DNA from: Sweltsa coloradensis
Taxonomy: Eukaryota > Arthropoda > Insecta > Plecoptera > Chloroperlidae
Direction of reading: 5' to 3'
DNA: 64,000 nt
NCBI GenBank assembly: GCA_024449915.1
Contig: JAMZAV010000786.1
Span: 186,001 to 250,000 of the forward strand
Shown here: in pieces, positions 37,201 through 43,259 of the stretch
Numbering within the stretch: the first letter of the stretch is position 1
How the letters are laid out: every line of letters begins with the position of its first letter
Notes under the pieces: generated by a model
Seen by the model: only the letters and a program-made list of their open reading frames with translations
Databases searched by the model: none
Told to the model about the DNA's origin: nothing
Position numbers and translations under genes: made by a program

Positions 37201-40200
37201 CTGCGGGGTAAAGTAGTGGTGGGAAGCTGGGGTCTGGGGCAAAGTCCCAGCTGTCAGAGGCCCTTTCGCCGAAGGCGGAAAAAAATTCGACCATACCACA
37301 GTTATTTCGTCATGTTTTAACTGAAAATGGCAACTCAAGGGATTACGTTTTACCTACATATGGACGTTATCCTAAGAAATTACCAAAAATAAATTTGTGA
37401 TTTGATGATTTATCATTTTTATTAATATTACGCGTGCGGCAGGCATTTGACACTGGGAGCAAACAGGGGGAAAAGCCATTTTTTTTGGGGGGGGGGGGGC
37501 AAGTGCCCCCCTAGGCCCCCCTGTAGCGCCATCACTGCATTTTAAGTTACTTGATAGGGAGAATATTCTATCTATTATATTAACCTTTGATGTTTACTGT
37601 ACTAGTTATTTTGTTCCACTTCTATTGGAATGATACAAGATGCAATGATTCCAGATGGCCAGCCGACGGTGACAATGGTGATTCGAGGAGCGTTTGGACG
37701 ACACGCATGGACGATGCAGTTACGCCAGCTCGCCCGTCATAAAGCGGGCTCACAGTACCACACAACAAACCCTGGTCGGCCGGTTCCCATGGCTGATGTT
37801 GGCGTTAAACATGATGTCAGGGCCAAGTACTTTCCAGACTCGGTGGAGCGAATACCTTCATGCGCAGCGTAAGGCCACCTTCTTTATTTTCCCACAAGGC
37901 ATACTATTCTTACTCCGTTGGCTGACTACCTACCTTCTTGGAGATATTTTTACACTTCAGATACACACTTTTTGGCTTGGAATCGATGGCAATTAAGTGT
38001 ATTTAAATGATTATTGCCTACTTTTGTTCTATTTAAATTTTTAACCCCTTACTGTTCTAATATTTTACCTTCTGGACCCCAAAAGTTCCACCATCGTTCT
38101 GCTAGTACTTACCTCCTCAGGAAACATGCACAATTCAATCGTATGCGAGGAAGTTTTTTCATCCAAAATACTTTTCGATTACATATTAAAGATCACAGAA
38201 GAAATAAAAATAAAATTTTAAAAACATTTTTTTTCTTTTAGTCGATATAACAACAAAATCTTAACTGCACAAATCACAATTTGCAGCTGCACAAATGACT
38301 TTTGCAACTGCGCAATCAGTGTCGAGCTGGGCTCTTAAATAGGCCCTGGCAGGTATTGCAGAGGAATCATTTATCAATAGGGTGATTGAGGATCGAATAT
38401 TTTATGAAACAATGACTGATCTTGTTAACAAAATGTCCCGTGGTGTTTTTATAAACACTTTCGACTGAATTACAATGTCCAGTTAGGGCCTACTTATTTA
38501 TTTTACTTGTTTCACTTTTGGCATCCACTAATCATAACTTTTGTATATCCTGCACATAGGTAACTTGATACTTATAAATAACTGTGTTTGTTTAGTGACC
38601 AGTCAATTCCTCGCTTGGAGACACTCGGTGTCGATGCAGAGCTCTCAAGACTGGTGGCTCAACAAGCTGCAGCCGAGAGAGCCATTCGGAAGGAAGAACC
38701 CGCTTCTACCAGCGAATGCACACCGCCTCCGCCGTGCCATTCCTTTCAGACAGCACGGCTTTTCTTGTCGCACTTTGGATTCCTCGTGAGTGAAGATAAA
38801 ACAACCTATGCTTTAAGTATAAGGACCTGTGGTTGAGAGTAGGGGTGACCCCCTCTGGGACCCGGATCCTTGCGCTGGGTTCGTTGCCGGTTGGGGGACA
38901 GCACTTGTAGCTGGCAGTCACCAGTGGCGTGCAGAGGTTTTTCTAGGACCGGCGCGAGCATACTTGCACTTCGGGGTACACATACCTAGAGTCGGACTGG
39001 AGGAAGTGGCGTTACTAAGGGACCGCGGGCACAGGGGGGCCCAAGCCTTGAGGGGACCCAAAAATAATCAGCAACAAAATATAAATTAATAAATAAAAAC
39101 AATAATAATGAGCCAAAATAATCAATATTCTACCATAAATATGCAAATTAATATTACAATATTTGATAACTTGGTGACTTGTTATAAATCAGACAAACAT
39201 GTGTATTGATTGTAAAGATTGAAAGTAGAACGTCGATTGCTGGAAATCAATGTTAAAAATCTCCGGTGTAGCACAACACACCAAAATTGAATAAGCTTCT
39301 TCTTAGCTGTGATAATTCATCGCCAAGAGGCTACTGATATAGAAGCTGGAGGGGGAACTTGTCCCCTCCACCCTCCCCCACCCCAAGAAATTTTCAATAC
39401 AGTTAGTCTTTGAATTGTTTTTTATGTTTTTTTAGTTTCTACTTCACAAAAACTACATTATTCCAGTGTGCATTCAACCCACTACTTTTTATAATGCACC
39501 AAACACCCTCCAAAAACCTCATTTTCTAAATTTTTGACGGTGGCGCTGTTGTTTGGGGGCTCTGCTTCCCCAAACCCCCGTTACTTGGTAGTTTTTTTAA
39601 AACAACTTCGCTCCTAGTACCATTCCGCCACTTTTTTATTTCCACTTTGAGCATTGTAGGGGCAAATGTAGAGGAATTAAAAAAGCTACTTGTCCCCCCT
39701 GCAAAAAATCCTGCCGACACGCCTGCAAGTTCCTGATGTTGCAAAACGAACGTGTTCCCACATAAACTCACTTAAAAGGAACTCATTCCCGGAAACGTCT
39801 TACTTCCCAAGACTGTTCATCGCCAAAGTGGCTTCTGACATCGGTGTGAGCTTGGTGATGAGTAGGTAAAGAAGTGGGGTTGGGGGGGGAGCTGTAGTTT
39901 GCCACTAACTGGGGGAGTAGGGGCCCCCCTATGGAAACCAATATGAGAGGGCCCCAAGGGGCTTGAGGCATACATATTTAATCCTCAAGATGGCTTTTAC
40001 AACAATCTGAGGTATTATTTTGAAAGAAAATATGAAGCGACCTAGACGTTAAAAAATTATTTTGTTGACTGTTGTCATTGTTTGATTTCAGATAAATTTG
40101 CTATTTGAATGTGGAAAAGTGCCAATTTCAGTGTCAATACATAGGTGTTATATATTTTTTTAAATCCCAATATTTAATCCTCAAGACGTTTTTTACAATG

Positions 40201-41877
40201 ATTTGAAGGAAAGATGAAGTGCCCTAGAGTAGACGTAAAATTGTCGTCTTTGATTAACTTGTGACTTCAGATAGTAAACCTATATTCCGGGAAAAAATCT
40301 CATTATTTTATCTTCAAGACAGCTTTTACAGCGATCTGAGGTATTATTTTGAAAGTAAAGATGAAATGCCCTATAGATGTTGTATTAATTATAGTAATCT
40401 TTCAACTTCTGATAATTGTGCTCCGTTCCCTGTTCACTTATAACTTCATATTAGCCCCATGTTCAATAGAGAACAAAAAACCCAAGCAATTTGAGCTCGC
40501 TCCTCAAATCCAATAAAGTAATACTATGCAGTATACTACTCACATTCATTATCTCTAGTTCACATTTCCATTTTTTTAAACAGACTGACAAGTGTAAAAT
40601 ATGAAAGAGTTGTTATACGATGAATTTCCTCTGTGTATATAAGATGGAATTCTAGTTAGACGTCATAAAAACTGCTAGGTCATATTGCACTATCATGTCC
40701 AGGGATTTTTTCTCTAACCCATTCACCTTTGGGTGGAGTACCCAACCCTCCAAGGTGGTGGGTACACCCCCTGGTCATGGTGCTGGTGCGGGCCGCTCCA
40801 CAAAGCCATAGTCATTGCTCGCACTAATCATTTAAAAACAAGATTGTTTTTTCTGTTTTTGCTCATTCGTTGTAATTGACCAAAAAGAATATGATATTTG
40901 AACTACATATGTGTGTGCATAGCATTTATTTTATATTATTGTAATGAAAATTCCTAACTATCAGCCAAAGTATTTTCAATTGGAGAACTCCTGAGTTGGT
41001 AGCAACTTTTATTGGTCTATTTCATATATTATTCTTCAAAGCCTTTTGTAATGAAAGGCCCAATAATAATGTGAATTATTATTTGTTTGAGCCATTCAAC
41101 ATACAAATATAAATCTTGTTATAAAAGATTGCTTACGCCGCATCCGAAGCTGTTTATTGAGGTAGTTGTAGTAGTACATCTGCTTTTTAGAAACTTACAT
41201 ATTTCAATGTAAGGTTTTTCTAAATATTCCAGAATGGTGGCTCTCTTTGTGCCCTGGATGGTGACAGTAGCAGCTTCACATCTGACCTCGGCGTCTTGGA
41301 CGCATGCAGCCCTCGCACTCGCGACACAGTCTCGGTCGTGTATGTGCGAGCTGGCCAGACGAGCGCACACCAGATCCTAGACTCCGCTCTCTCGGACGCG
41401 CAGCCCCTGTTCTCCGAGTTTGTGCGCTCGCTGGGCTGGGCGGCTCCGGACGGGGTGGTCTACTGGGCGGACGCCATCTCGGAAGTGGGCTTTGTGGTGG
41501 GCGGGGTGGGGGTGGGCGTCGTGGTGGCCTGGATGGAGAGTCTGGAAGACCACCTGTCTCTCCCGCTAGATAAGCTGGCCGGGCCGGACTGCGTTCTCGT
41601 GGGACTGCACGCCCTGCGCTCCGGCCTGCTACGGGTGGTATTGCGGGGGCCACGGCCGGCCACTCCCCTGGTAGACGGCATGGTTGCCAGCCGCCGAGCC
41701 CTGGGGCCGCTCGTCAGACAGACTGCGCTTAACGCTTGTCGGAGGAAGCGACTCTACAATGACTCTTATCAGCCTCCGCACGTTCGCAGACGGCTCAAAG
41801 TGCAGGAGATGGCTCATAAGTATCGTTGCGAGATGGATCGGCCTGAACTCGTGGCTGCGTTGTTTGCCGACCCGTAA
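1056..41877 (+). CDS. RALGAPB: RALGAPB ortholog, 3' half (nine exons, partial gene)
   Basis: Exons: 1056-1240, 10206-10408, 13586-13693, 20492-20632, 21622-21956, 27910-28072, 37655-37868, 38596-38785, 41233-41877. They sum to 2184 bases (727 codons plus TAA), and every junction is phase-compatible (phases 2,1,1,1,0,1,2,0) with GT/AG borders. The product resembles the C-terminal half of the vertebrate Ral GTPase-activating protein beta subunit (about 1500 residues). In animals this non-catalytic partner binds the alpha subunit (RALGAPA1/2) to form the cytoplasmic complex that inactivates RalA/RalB downstream of insulin/Akt signalling. Diagnostic stretches are ELRRAS (second exon), [10 protein letters not shown] (fifth), [14 protein letters not shown] (eighth), and [13 protein letters not shown] and PPHVRR (last). 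I chose beta over alpha because of the last-exon match. The identification rests on remembered family sequence, not a search. The 5' exons lie left of the window. Confidence 0.92.
1621..1998 (+). repeat. Two-copy tandem duplication, about 197-bp period
   Basis: The blocks GAATGAAATAAAAT, GATGATGGAGCATCA, AGTTCGTTCATTTCTAAGCC and GTGTATACACAC occur at about 1690-1797 and again at about 1890-1992 with substitutions. It lies in the intron after exon a. Confidence 0.8.
4052..5970 (+). repeat. GCGAGCG-headed repeat, copy 1 (interrupted)
   Basis: It shares long blocks with 59206-59928: GCGAGCGTTTCCATTTGAC, GGCTCGGATCGAGTTGAAAT, CACTGCCACCTAGAAGTAAT, GTGCTCGCTTATCAACGCG. It is split by the TA-flanked transposon 4310-5534. 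It contains poly-T and no intact coding sequence. Confidence 0.75.
4310..5534. mobile_element. TA-flanked DNA transposon with CCGTATT-ACGCG ends
   Basis: 1225 bp inserted in a repeat whose uninterrupted copy is at 59206-59928. The flanking TA is duplicated (4308-4309, 5535-5536). The ends are CCGTATTAACGCGCATA and TATGCGCGTAAATACGG, and the next inward bases AGGCCGC / GCGGCCTTT also pair, as do GGTGCGGCCATTACGCGAGG-like blocks. TA duplication points to the Tc1/mariner-pogo group. Inside, a + frame 4743-5018 encodes 91 residues without a recognised domain. Confidence 0.8.
6140..6315 (+). mobile_element. LINE-like 3' end with hairpin and TAAA tail, copy 1
   Basis: It aligns base for base over about 170 bp with 54300-54480. 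The shared end is AAATCAG, a short loop, AACTGAATAGGATAGAC and a (TAAA)n-like tail. The CAGTT...AACTG hairpin plus short tail repeat is what CR1/L2-like LINEs show at their 3' end. No coding part is attached. Confidence 0.65.
8151..8543. mobile_element. Palindromic Penelope-like fragment with hammerhead-like cores
   Basis: Two arms of about 165 bp (8151-8314 and 8377-8543) are near-perfect inverted copies around a 62-bp spacer. The right arm reads CTGAAGA (8445-8451), a 6-bp stem GCCGGA/TCCGGC with a GGACAT loop, and then GAAAC (8471-8475). This is the hammerhead-ribozyme layout known from Penelope-like retroelements, with one extra base before the stem. The left arm carries the same core on the - strand (8218-8248), and the spacer holds a third partial copy. 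(AT)n runs flank the outer ends. No RT is present. Confidence 0.6.
8650..9205 (+). repeat. Diverged tandem repeat, about 161-bp period
   Basis: The block CATGAGAAATWATTTTTCGATTG recurs at about 8691, 8851, 9013 and 9174, and GATAAAGCATGTAGGTGTTA recurs between them. About 3.4 units differ by substitutions and small indels. It leads directly into the repeat at 9206-9400. Confidence 0.85.
9206..9400 (+). repeat. CTTCGCTTCGCTCGC-ended repeat, copy 1
   Basis: GGCAGTTCTAAGTTCAGAGA, TCGGTTTAGCCGGAATCG and GGAATCTTCGCTTCGCTCGC occur in the same order as in 52227-52395 (inverted) and 52800-53000. It is an interspersed family of unknown class. Confidence 0.75.
10206..10408 (+). CDS. RALGAPB: RALGAPB exon b
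   Basis: The acceptor is cctag ending at 10205 and the donor is gtgagt from 10409. The first base completes the split Lys codon from 1240. The exon encodes [20 protein letters not shown] and then a segment with [14 protein letters not shown] and QNAQMLLG. It matches the conserved ELRRAS and RLVN-L-I-ALQ stretches of RALGAPB directly after the previous exon, so no exon need be missing from the 9-kb intron. The reading frame stays open about 160 bases upstream of the acceptor, but that part shows no homology and is treated as intron. Confidence 0.92.
10905..11340 (+). repeat. GCGAGCG-headed repeat, diverged copy
   Basis: Same order of blocks as 59206-59928 but diverged: AGCGAGCGTCTCCACTTGAC, a T-rich tract, a GATCG-GTTGAAAT-like stretch, and GTGCTCGCTCAACAACGCG followed by TTTCCTAGT. 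Confidence 0.6.
12147..12570 (+). mobile_element. tRNA-derived SINE with terminal hairpin tail
   Basis: The head at 12147-12219 is tRNA-like: an anticodon-arm sequence (TCTGC TTCCAAG GCAGA), a perfect Pol III B box (GGTTCGATTCC) and a plausible A-box region (GTTGTTAGCG). It follows a (TG)n run. A hairpin lies at 12211-12248. The tail, 12500-12570, carries CAGTTATATAACTG followed by aaataaaatttatttattt. The same tail occurs elsewhere alone (32717-32783, 33932-33974). The head is not a credible functional tRNA because the acceptor arms do not pair well. Confidence 0.75.
13283..13338. repeat. 56-bp palindrome
   Basis: Two 28-base arms centred on ACTAC|GTAGT, with about four mismatches, form a near-perfect stem without a loop (agataatagagtacactac / gtagtgtactctgttatct). 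It lies in the RALGAPB intron about 250 bp before exon c. Its origin is unknown. Confidence 0.75.
13586..13693 (+). CDS. RALGAPB: RALGAPB exon c
   Basis: The acceptor is ttgcag ending at 13585 and the donor is gtaact from 13694. It encodes [18 protein letters not shown] followed by a Pro-rich tail (PDTPEPVP) ending LLSS. It lies where vertebrate RALGAPB has a much longer Ser/Thr-rich, low-conservation linker, so this species has a short linker or an additional exon I cannot see. Phase 1 at both ends keeps the frame to the next exon. Confidence 0.78.
14265..15016. mobile_element. Nested hAT element with ACGTGTACACG termini
   Basis: 752 bp flanked by an exact 8-bp duplication, atactgcc (14257-14264 and 15017-15024). 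The termini are tagggatgggc at left and catcccta at right. Subterminal arrays of GTGTACACGTGTACAC lie at both ends. It carries a degraded BED-finger reading frame on the - strand and long G runs. It sits inside the older element 14137-15568. Confidence 0.93.
14550..14675 (-). pseudogene. BED-type zinc finger fragment (hAT transposase N-terminus)
   Basis: A - strand reading frame (14840 to 14478) contains [20 protein letters not shown] followed by [18 protein letters not shown]. This is the W-x-FF, C-x2-C, N-x-S-T-x-M-x-x-H layout of BED fingers found at the N-terminus of hAT transposases. The Pro-rich flanks come from translated poly-G runs. Nothing of the catalytic core remains. Confidence 0.7.
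17125..17555. mobile_element. hAT non-autonomous element with TTCGAA-type ends
   Basis: 431 bp flanked by an exact 8-bp duplication, ttatgcat (17117-17124 and 17556-17563). The terminal inverted repeat is tagaggtgtgcaa / ttgcacacctcta. Arrays of TTCGAA/TTTGAA/GAACTTGAA-like motifs occupy both arms. The termini resemble those of the transposase-bearing element at 29294-32337, which could have mobilised a relative. Confidence 0.93.
17900..18263 (-). pseudogene. LINE C-terminal fragment
   Basis: The - strand frame reads [20 protein letters not shown], then [34 protein letters not shown] and [12 protein letters not shown]. This is the very common LINE ORF2 tail pattern (FLR-I-G-TR-DRIRNE, LRWFGHV-RM, G-RPRGRP). 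The RT core is absent, so it is a 5'-truncated insertion. Confidence 0.85.
18330..18828 (+). repeat. Two-copy tandem duplication, about 250-bp period
   Basis: A block of about 250 bp (from TTTTCC-A--TTAAA-TACGC to CGAGTACTGGAGAGGATTGG) occurs at 18330-18578 and again at 18579-18828 with few differences. It lies just right of the LINE fragment 17900-18263. Confidence 0.88.
20492..20632 (+). CDS. RALGAPB: RALGAPB exon d
   Basis: The acceptor is tttag ending at 20491 and the donor is gtattc from 20633. It encodes [18 protein letters not shown] and then a segment with [12 protein letters not shown], a very characteristic RALGAPB helical stretch ([14 protein letters not shown] in vertebrates). 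The exon starts by completing a Gly/Asp-type codon from 13693 and ends with one base of the next codon (phase 1). Confidence 0.93.
20633..21621. other. RALGAPB intron (1.0 kb)
   Basis: AT-rich sequence with no repeat or exon that I recognise. Confidence 0.6.
21622..21956 (+). CDS. RALGAPB: RALGAPB exon e
   Basis: The acceptor is tgctgcag ending at 21621. This is the only nearby AG that keeps phase and joins homologous sequence (an AG at 21603 also keeps phase but adds unmatched residues). The donor is CAG|gtcaga at 21956/21957. The exon encodes [20 protein letters not shown], then [23 protein letters not shown] and [20 protein letters not shown], all close to RALGAPB. The last 28 exon bases and the donor form the first unit of a six-copy 43-bp tandem array that runs into the intron. 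GC content is clearly higher than in the surrounding intron. Confidence 0.9.
21929..22186 (+). repeat. 43-bp tandem array containing repeated splice donors
   Basis: Six head-to-tail units start at 21929, 21972, 22015, 22058, 22101 and 22144. Each carries a copy of the last 28 bases of the preceding RALGAPB exon followed by the first 15 intron bases (AGCAGgtcagacc core). Units differ by a few substitutions: the first and fifth read CTCGAGCAG, the others CTCTAGCAG. The unit length is not a multiple of three. The array ends just before the hAT element at 22197. Confidence 0.97.
22197..24734. mobile_element. hAT element with CGAGTCGAG-rich ends, carrying a nested inverted-repeat element
   Basis: 2538 bp flanked by an exact 8-bp duplication, ccaatctg (22189-22196 and 24735-24742). 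The terminal inverted repeat is tagggttgtgcgag / ctcgcacagcccta. Dense GAGTCGAGCTCGAG-type motifs lie in the first 170 bases, with CTCG-type motifs at the right end. It contains a complete long-inverted-repeat element (22530-23965) and an internal direct duplication of about 230 bp (23995-24330). No transposase is recognisable. Confidence 0.93.
22530..23965. mobile_element. Long inverted-repeat (foldback-like) element, copy 1
   Basis: 1436 bp that starts ATCCTGTCAAATAAG and ends CTTATTTGACAGGAT, flanked by TA. The arms are inverted copies of each other over roughly 650 bases each, including the blocks GCGATGTCGCTGAA and ATATTGGAAAATGGCGGCC. No coding sequence is seen. It is nested in the hAT element 22197-24734. 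Confidence 0.9.
24850..25047 (-). pseudogene. LINE C-terminal scrap, same family as 17900-18263
   Basis: The - strand reads [20 protein letters not shown] around 24930-24860. At nucleotide level it aligns with the [17 protein letters not shown] part of the fragment at 18190-18262 (shared gtattcggt-ccatct and cttgcctacaatgc blocks). It is too short and decayed for more. Confidence 0.5.
25690..26386 (+). repeat. AAAGGGGC-type interspersed repeat, copy 1
   Basis: Shared with 43403-44035 and 52385-52740: ACCGTTTAAAAAATGATATC, CTAGAGCATCGTACCAATCT, ATGCATTCCAAAATCACACC, TTTTGACCGAA, AAAGATCGTCCCCATGTT. It ends GAATACCCCTTTAA, exactly where the piggyBac element 26387-27085 starts. Confidence 0.75.
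26387..27085. mobile_element. piggyBac-like non-autonomous element
   Basis: 699 bp flanked by TTAA (26383-26386 and 27086-27089), with a terminal inverted repeat CCCATTGGCTTA / TAAGCCAATGGG. TTAA duplication and CCC-type ends are piggyBac hallmarks. An N-terminal transposase fragment remains inside. It is inserted exactly at the end of an older repeat (25690-26386). Confidence 0.85.
26680..26907 (+). pseudogene. piggyBac transposase N-terminal fragment
   Basis: From the ATG at 26680 the frame reads [20 protein letters not shown] and then an Asp/Glu/Ser-rich tract ([20 protein letters not shown]). This is typical of the acidic N-terminal region of piggyBac transposases. It ends at 26907 without any catalytic domain. 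The identification rests on composition plus the piggyBac-type ends around it. Confidence 0.6.
27910..28072 (+). CDS. RALGAPB: RALGAPB exon f
   Basis: The acceptor is tttgtag ending at 27909 and the donor is gtaatc from 28073. It starts in phase 0 with [20 protein letters not shown] and continues with [20 protein letters not shown]. It matches the vertebrate pattern FPSPSGP, FRYFVLDNSVILA, LEQPLGN. It ends in phase 1. Confidence 0.95.
28279..28756. mobile_element. hAT non-autonomous element with ATCGATTATCGAT-type ends
   Basis: 478 bp flanked by an exact 8-bp duplication, tgtctaat (28271-28278 and 28757-28764). The termini are tagggatgcacat / atgtgcatcccca. Repeated ATCGATTATCGAT and ATTATCGATAAT motifs lie near both ends. 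No coding sequence. Confidence 0.93.
29830..32118 (+). pseudogene. hAT transposase, CGGBP1-like, three exons, frameshifted
   Basis: Exon 1 runs 29830-30773 and starts [16 protein letters not shown] zinc-finger stretch ([20 protein letters not shown], then HKR) resembles the N-terminal domain of CGGBP1, itself a domesticated hAT relative. The frame breaks twice in homopolymers, in the G-run near 30215-30227 and in the A-run near 30280-30288, then continues with [14 protein letters not shown] and a CWAHKIHLV block (DDE-region hAT motifs). The donor gtaaga at 30774 joins the acceptor ctag at 31164 in phase ([16 protein letters not shown], a hAT signature). A second junction, 31486 to 31596, is also in phase. 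A further frameshift near 31888 leads to the hAT dimerisation block ([17 protein letters not shown]) and a stop at 32118. The gene was once functional and is now broken. Confidence 0.85.
30830..31110. repeat. TAGGCC-rich tract
   Basis: Dense TAGGCC/GGCCTA units in an intron of the hAT transposase gene. Similar tracts lie at 42525-42910 and 60510-60620, and single units are scattered through the window. Confidence 0.85.
32608..33058. mobile_element. hAT non-autonomous element (GGAGTCGACTCC family), copy 2
   Basis: 451 bp flanked by an exact 8-bp duplication, ctatttat (32600-32607 and 33059-33066). It is the same family as 251-716 in opposite orientation: tagtgatgacatcggg at left, cccgatgtcatcccta at right, with the same GAGTCGACTCC palindromes and a central poly-C run. 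It is interrupted at about 32717-32783 by a tiny retro-insert. Confidence 0.95.
32717..32783 (-). mobile_element. Tiny 5'-truncated retro-insert with hairpin tail
   Basis: It interrupts the hAT element 32608-33058; comparison with the sister copy 251-716 shows the insertion boundary. On the - strand it reads CCCCACTGAAAATCAGTT, then ATATAACTGAGTGGG, then a TTTATTT-rich tail, identical in layout to the 3' end of the SINE at 12500-12570. Confidence 0.75.
33932..33974 (-). mobile_element. Tiny retro-insert with hairpin tail in a LINE
   Basis: About 43 bp inside the LINE RT remnant. On the - strand it reads CCCCCACTGAAAATCAATT, then ATATAACTGAGTGGGTAGAC. It is the same 3'-end sequence as 12500-12545 and 32717-32783, with little or no A/T tail. 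Confidence 0.7.
34272..35496. mobile_element. piggyBac-like element inserted in a LINE
   Basis: 1225 bp flanked by TTAA (34268-34271 and 35497-35500). The ends are CCTCTTCACTGTG and the imperfect inverse AACTGACAGGAGG. The - strand around 35215-34975 reads as an Asp/Ser-rich acidic stretch like a piggyBac N-terminus. Three diverged C-rich direct repeats of about 120 bp lie at 34320-34740. Removing the element with one TTAA restores the LINE reading frame. Confidence 0.85.
35980..36969. mobile_element. Long inverted-repeat (foldback-like) element, copy 2
   Basis: 990 bp with the same termini as 22530-23965 (ATCCTGTCAAATAAG and CTTATTTGACAGGAT) and the same internal blocks. The centre is shorter. 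It is inserted at the 3' end of the LINE remnant 33620-35990 and flanked by TA. Flanking TA suggests a Tc1/mariner-type target preference, but no transposase is present. Confidence 0.9.
37655..37868 (+). CDS. RALGAPB: RALGAPB exon g
   Basis: The acceptor is ttccag ending at 37654 and the donor is gtaagg from 37869. It encodes [20 protein letters not shown], then [17 protein letters not shown] and [10 protein letters not shown]. It matches the RALGAPB pattern VTVLVRG--GR-AW, RPVPKNDVG and IP. Phase 1 in, phase 2 out. Confidence 0.94.
38596..38785 (+). CDS. RALGAPB: RALGAPB exon h
   Basis: The acceptor is gtttag ending at 38595 and the donor is gtgagt from 38786. It encodes [20 protein letters not shown], an Ala/Glu-rich helix, then [20 protein letters not shown] ending GFL. 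It is the conserved lead-in to the Rap-GAP-like domain ([18 protein letters not shown]). The charged helix between SIP and PPPP is shorter than I recall for vertebrates. It ends on a codon boundary. Confidence 0.94.
38786..41232. other. RALGAPB intron (2.4 kb)
   Basis: 38920-39970 contains decayed repeat with inverted GGGGCCC/CCTTGAGG-type scraps, and a stretch (39430-39540) that aligns with 33190-33300 (CACAAAAACTACATT blocks). 39970-40440 holds three diverged direct repeats (TTTAATCCTCAAGA, ATCTGAGGTATTATTTTGAA). The remainder is unremarkable. Confidence 0.6.
41233..41877 (+). CDS. RALGAPB: RALGAPB terminal coding exon, Rap-GAP-like domain
   Basis: The acceptor is attccag ending at 41232, phase 0, with a TAA stop at 41875-41877. 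In order it encodes a domain start (NGGSLCALD...DLGVLDAC), [38 protein letters not shown], a short Gly/Val linker, [57 protein letters not shown] and [12 protein letters not shown], ending LVAALFADP. Motif order matches the RALGAPB C-terminus. The two stretches that are long Ser-rich inserts in vertebrates (before YWADA, and between VGF and VVAWM) are almost absent. RALGAPB is regarded as the non-catalytic partner; I do not assign a catalytic Asn here. The exon is GC-rich. Confidence 0.95.
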   Translation, partial: NGGSLCALDGDSSSFTSDLGVLDACSPRTRDTVSVVYVRAGQTSAHQILDSALSDAQPLFSEFVRSLGWAAPDGVVYWADAISEVGFVVGGVGVGVVVAWMESLEDHLSLPLDKLAGPDCVLVGLHALRSGLLRVVLRGPRPATPLVDGMVASRRALGPLVRQTALNACRRKRLYNDSYQPPHVRRRLKVQEMAHKYRCEMDRPELVAALFADP

Positions 41878-42323
41878 TGTGTCGGCCTGTCACGCTTTCG
41901 AGACCATCCGAAATGATGGAATTACCCTTTGTATTAGGATTACTTTAAAAGCAGTGCCATGTTTAACATGGATTTGCTATTTAATTCACAGCTTTACATA
42001 TATTTTGTGATAACAATTTGTTTTGCCTCTGCTGGCTTTTGGTTGTCAAGAGGTTAACAATCGACACCAGGAAGCCAAATAATGAGACTCTGTCTGGCAT
42101 TTAAACTCCATACTTTCGTTAGTGTGTTTCAGTCAGCTATAACTTAGCCAATACATTTCACCAACTATACAGTAATAATTTAGTCAGCAACACGGAAAAG
42201 ATACACTTTTTATACTTGTACCTGGTGAGCATATATTACTTTCTACCATGTTAACTGACCACAGTGAACAATGATATCAAAATGCATGTAGCCTATAATT
42301 AGCACAGTGAATGCACTGACAGG

Positions 42324-43231
42324 TAGGGGTGTGCGGGAAAGGATTTTTCAGACTCGGGATGGGATCGGGAATTTTACATTACAAAATCCGGGAATCGGGA
42401 CGGGATCGGGAAATTTTCCGACAAATAAATAAATTAAATGCAACATCTTTATATCACTTTATCAAGTACAAAAATTGCAAAGGATCACCAAATTAATCAC
42501 ATTGACTCACAATTTGACTTTAGGCTTGGGCCTAGCTAGGCCTACTTGAAGGGCCGCCTAGGCCCTACCCAAAACAATAGGCCTAGGGCCCTAGTAATAA
42601 TTAGGTTAGAAAGAATGGCCTGTGCTTTAGATTAGCCATGAACGTTAGGCCTAGGCCTAGGACCAACTGGGAAGAGAGACCAAATTACAAATTAGCTAGG
42701 CCTAGTTGTAAGTTGTACCTAGGCCTAGGGCCTAGGCTACAAACTAACAATTTTCAACTTACCAAATGCATTTGGCCTAGAGTCCTGCATTAGCCGGGAC
42801 CCTTATCTAAACCAAGGCCTTCTTTCTAACCAAAAATTAATTTTGGGTAGGCCTAGGCCCTAGGCTTAGACAAATATAAAAACAAGTAGGGACCTAGGCC
42901 CTTGCCTAAAGTCAATTTGTAAGTCAAGTCATTGTGATTAATTTGGTGGAGGCCTATTTCCCAGCTGTTTCAGGTCGAAAATCGAATATTATTTCGATTT
43001 TTGAAGCACTGCACTCTGGATGCTAATGCATCAAGCAGGCACGCGCGAATGCTGCGATCTAGTGGGCACCTTGCCAACTGCTTTCATATAGTCTGAAGAG
43101 GCGGGAATTTCAATTTCCCGACTTTTGACGCGATCCCGGCGAGTTTCGGGAAAAAAACTATTTCGGGAACGGGATTGGGAAGGTGATTTCCCGATCCCGA
43201 TTCCGAAATGTCGGGATCCCGCACACCCCTA
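42324..43231. mobile_element. hAT non-autonomous element with CGGGATCGGGAA-type ends
   Basis: 908 bp flanked by an exact 8-bp duplication, ctgacagg (42316-42323 and 43232-43239). The terminal inverted repeat is taggggtgtgcggga / tcccgcacacccta, allowing for one extra C. CGGGATCGGGAA-type motifs are repeated at both ends. The middle (42525-42910) is full of TAGGCC units. It lies about 450 bp past the RALGAPB stop, so it may fall in or near the 3' UTR. Confidence 0.93.
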
Positions 43232-43259
43232 CTGACAGGAAATGGTGGGTTAGTCATGT

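Larger units (their letters stand above)
28073..37654. other. RALGAPB intron (9.6 kb), largest in window
   Basis: Almost entirely mobile DNA: hAT 28279-28756, hAT with transposase 29294-32337, hAT 32608-33058, the LINE 33620-35990 with its insertions, and a long inverted-repeat element. A further probable element spans about 37143-37542 (cactggcgg... and ...cgccatcactg ends, G/C-run rich); its 8-bp flanks catgtcaa/cattttaa agree at only six positions. Confidence 0.75.

Noticed and set aside
41276..41681. Long open frames on the - strand and in other + frames across the last RALGAPB exon
   Set aside because: They are shadows of the GC-rich coding exon; only the frame continuous with the acceptor at 41233 shows homology.
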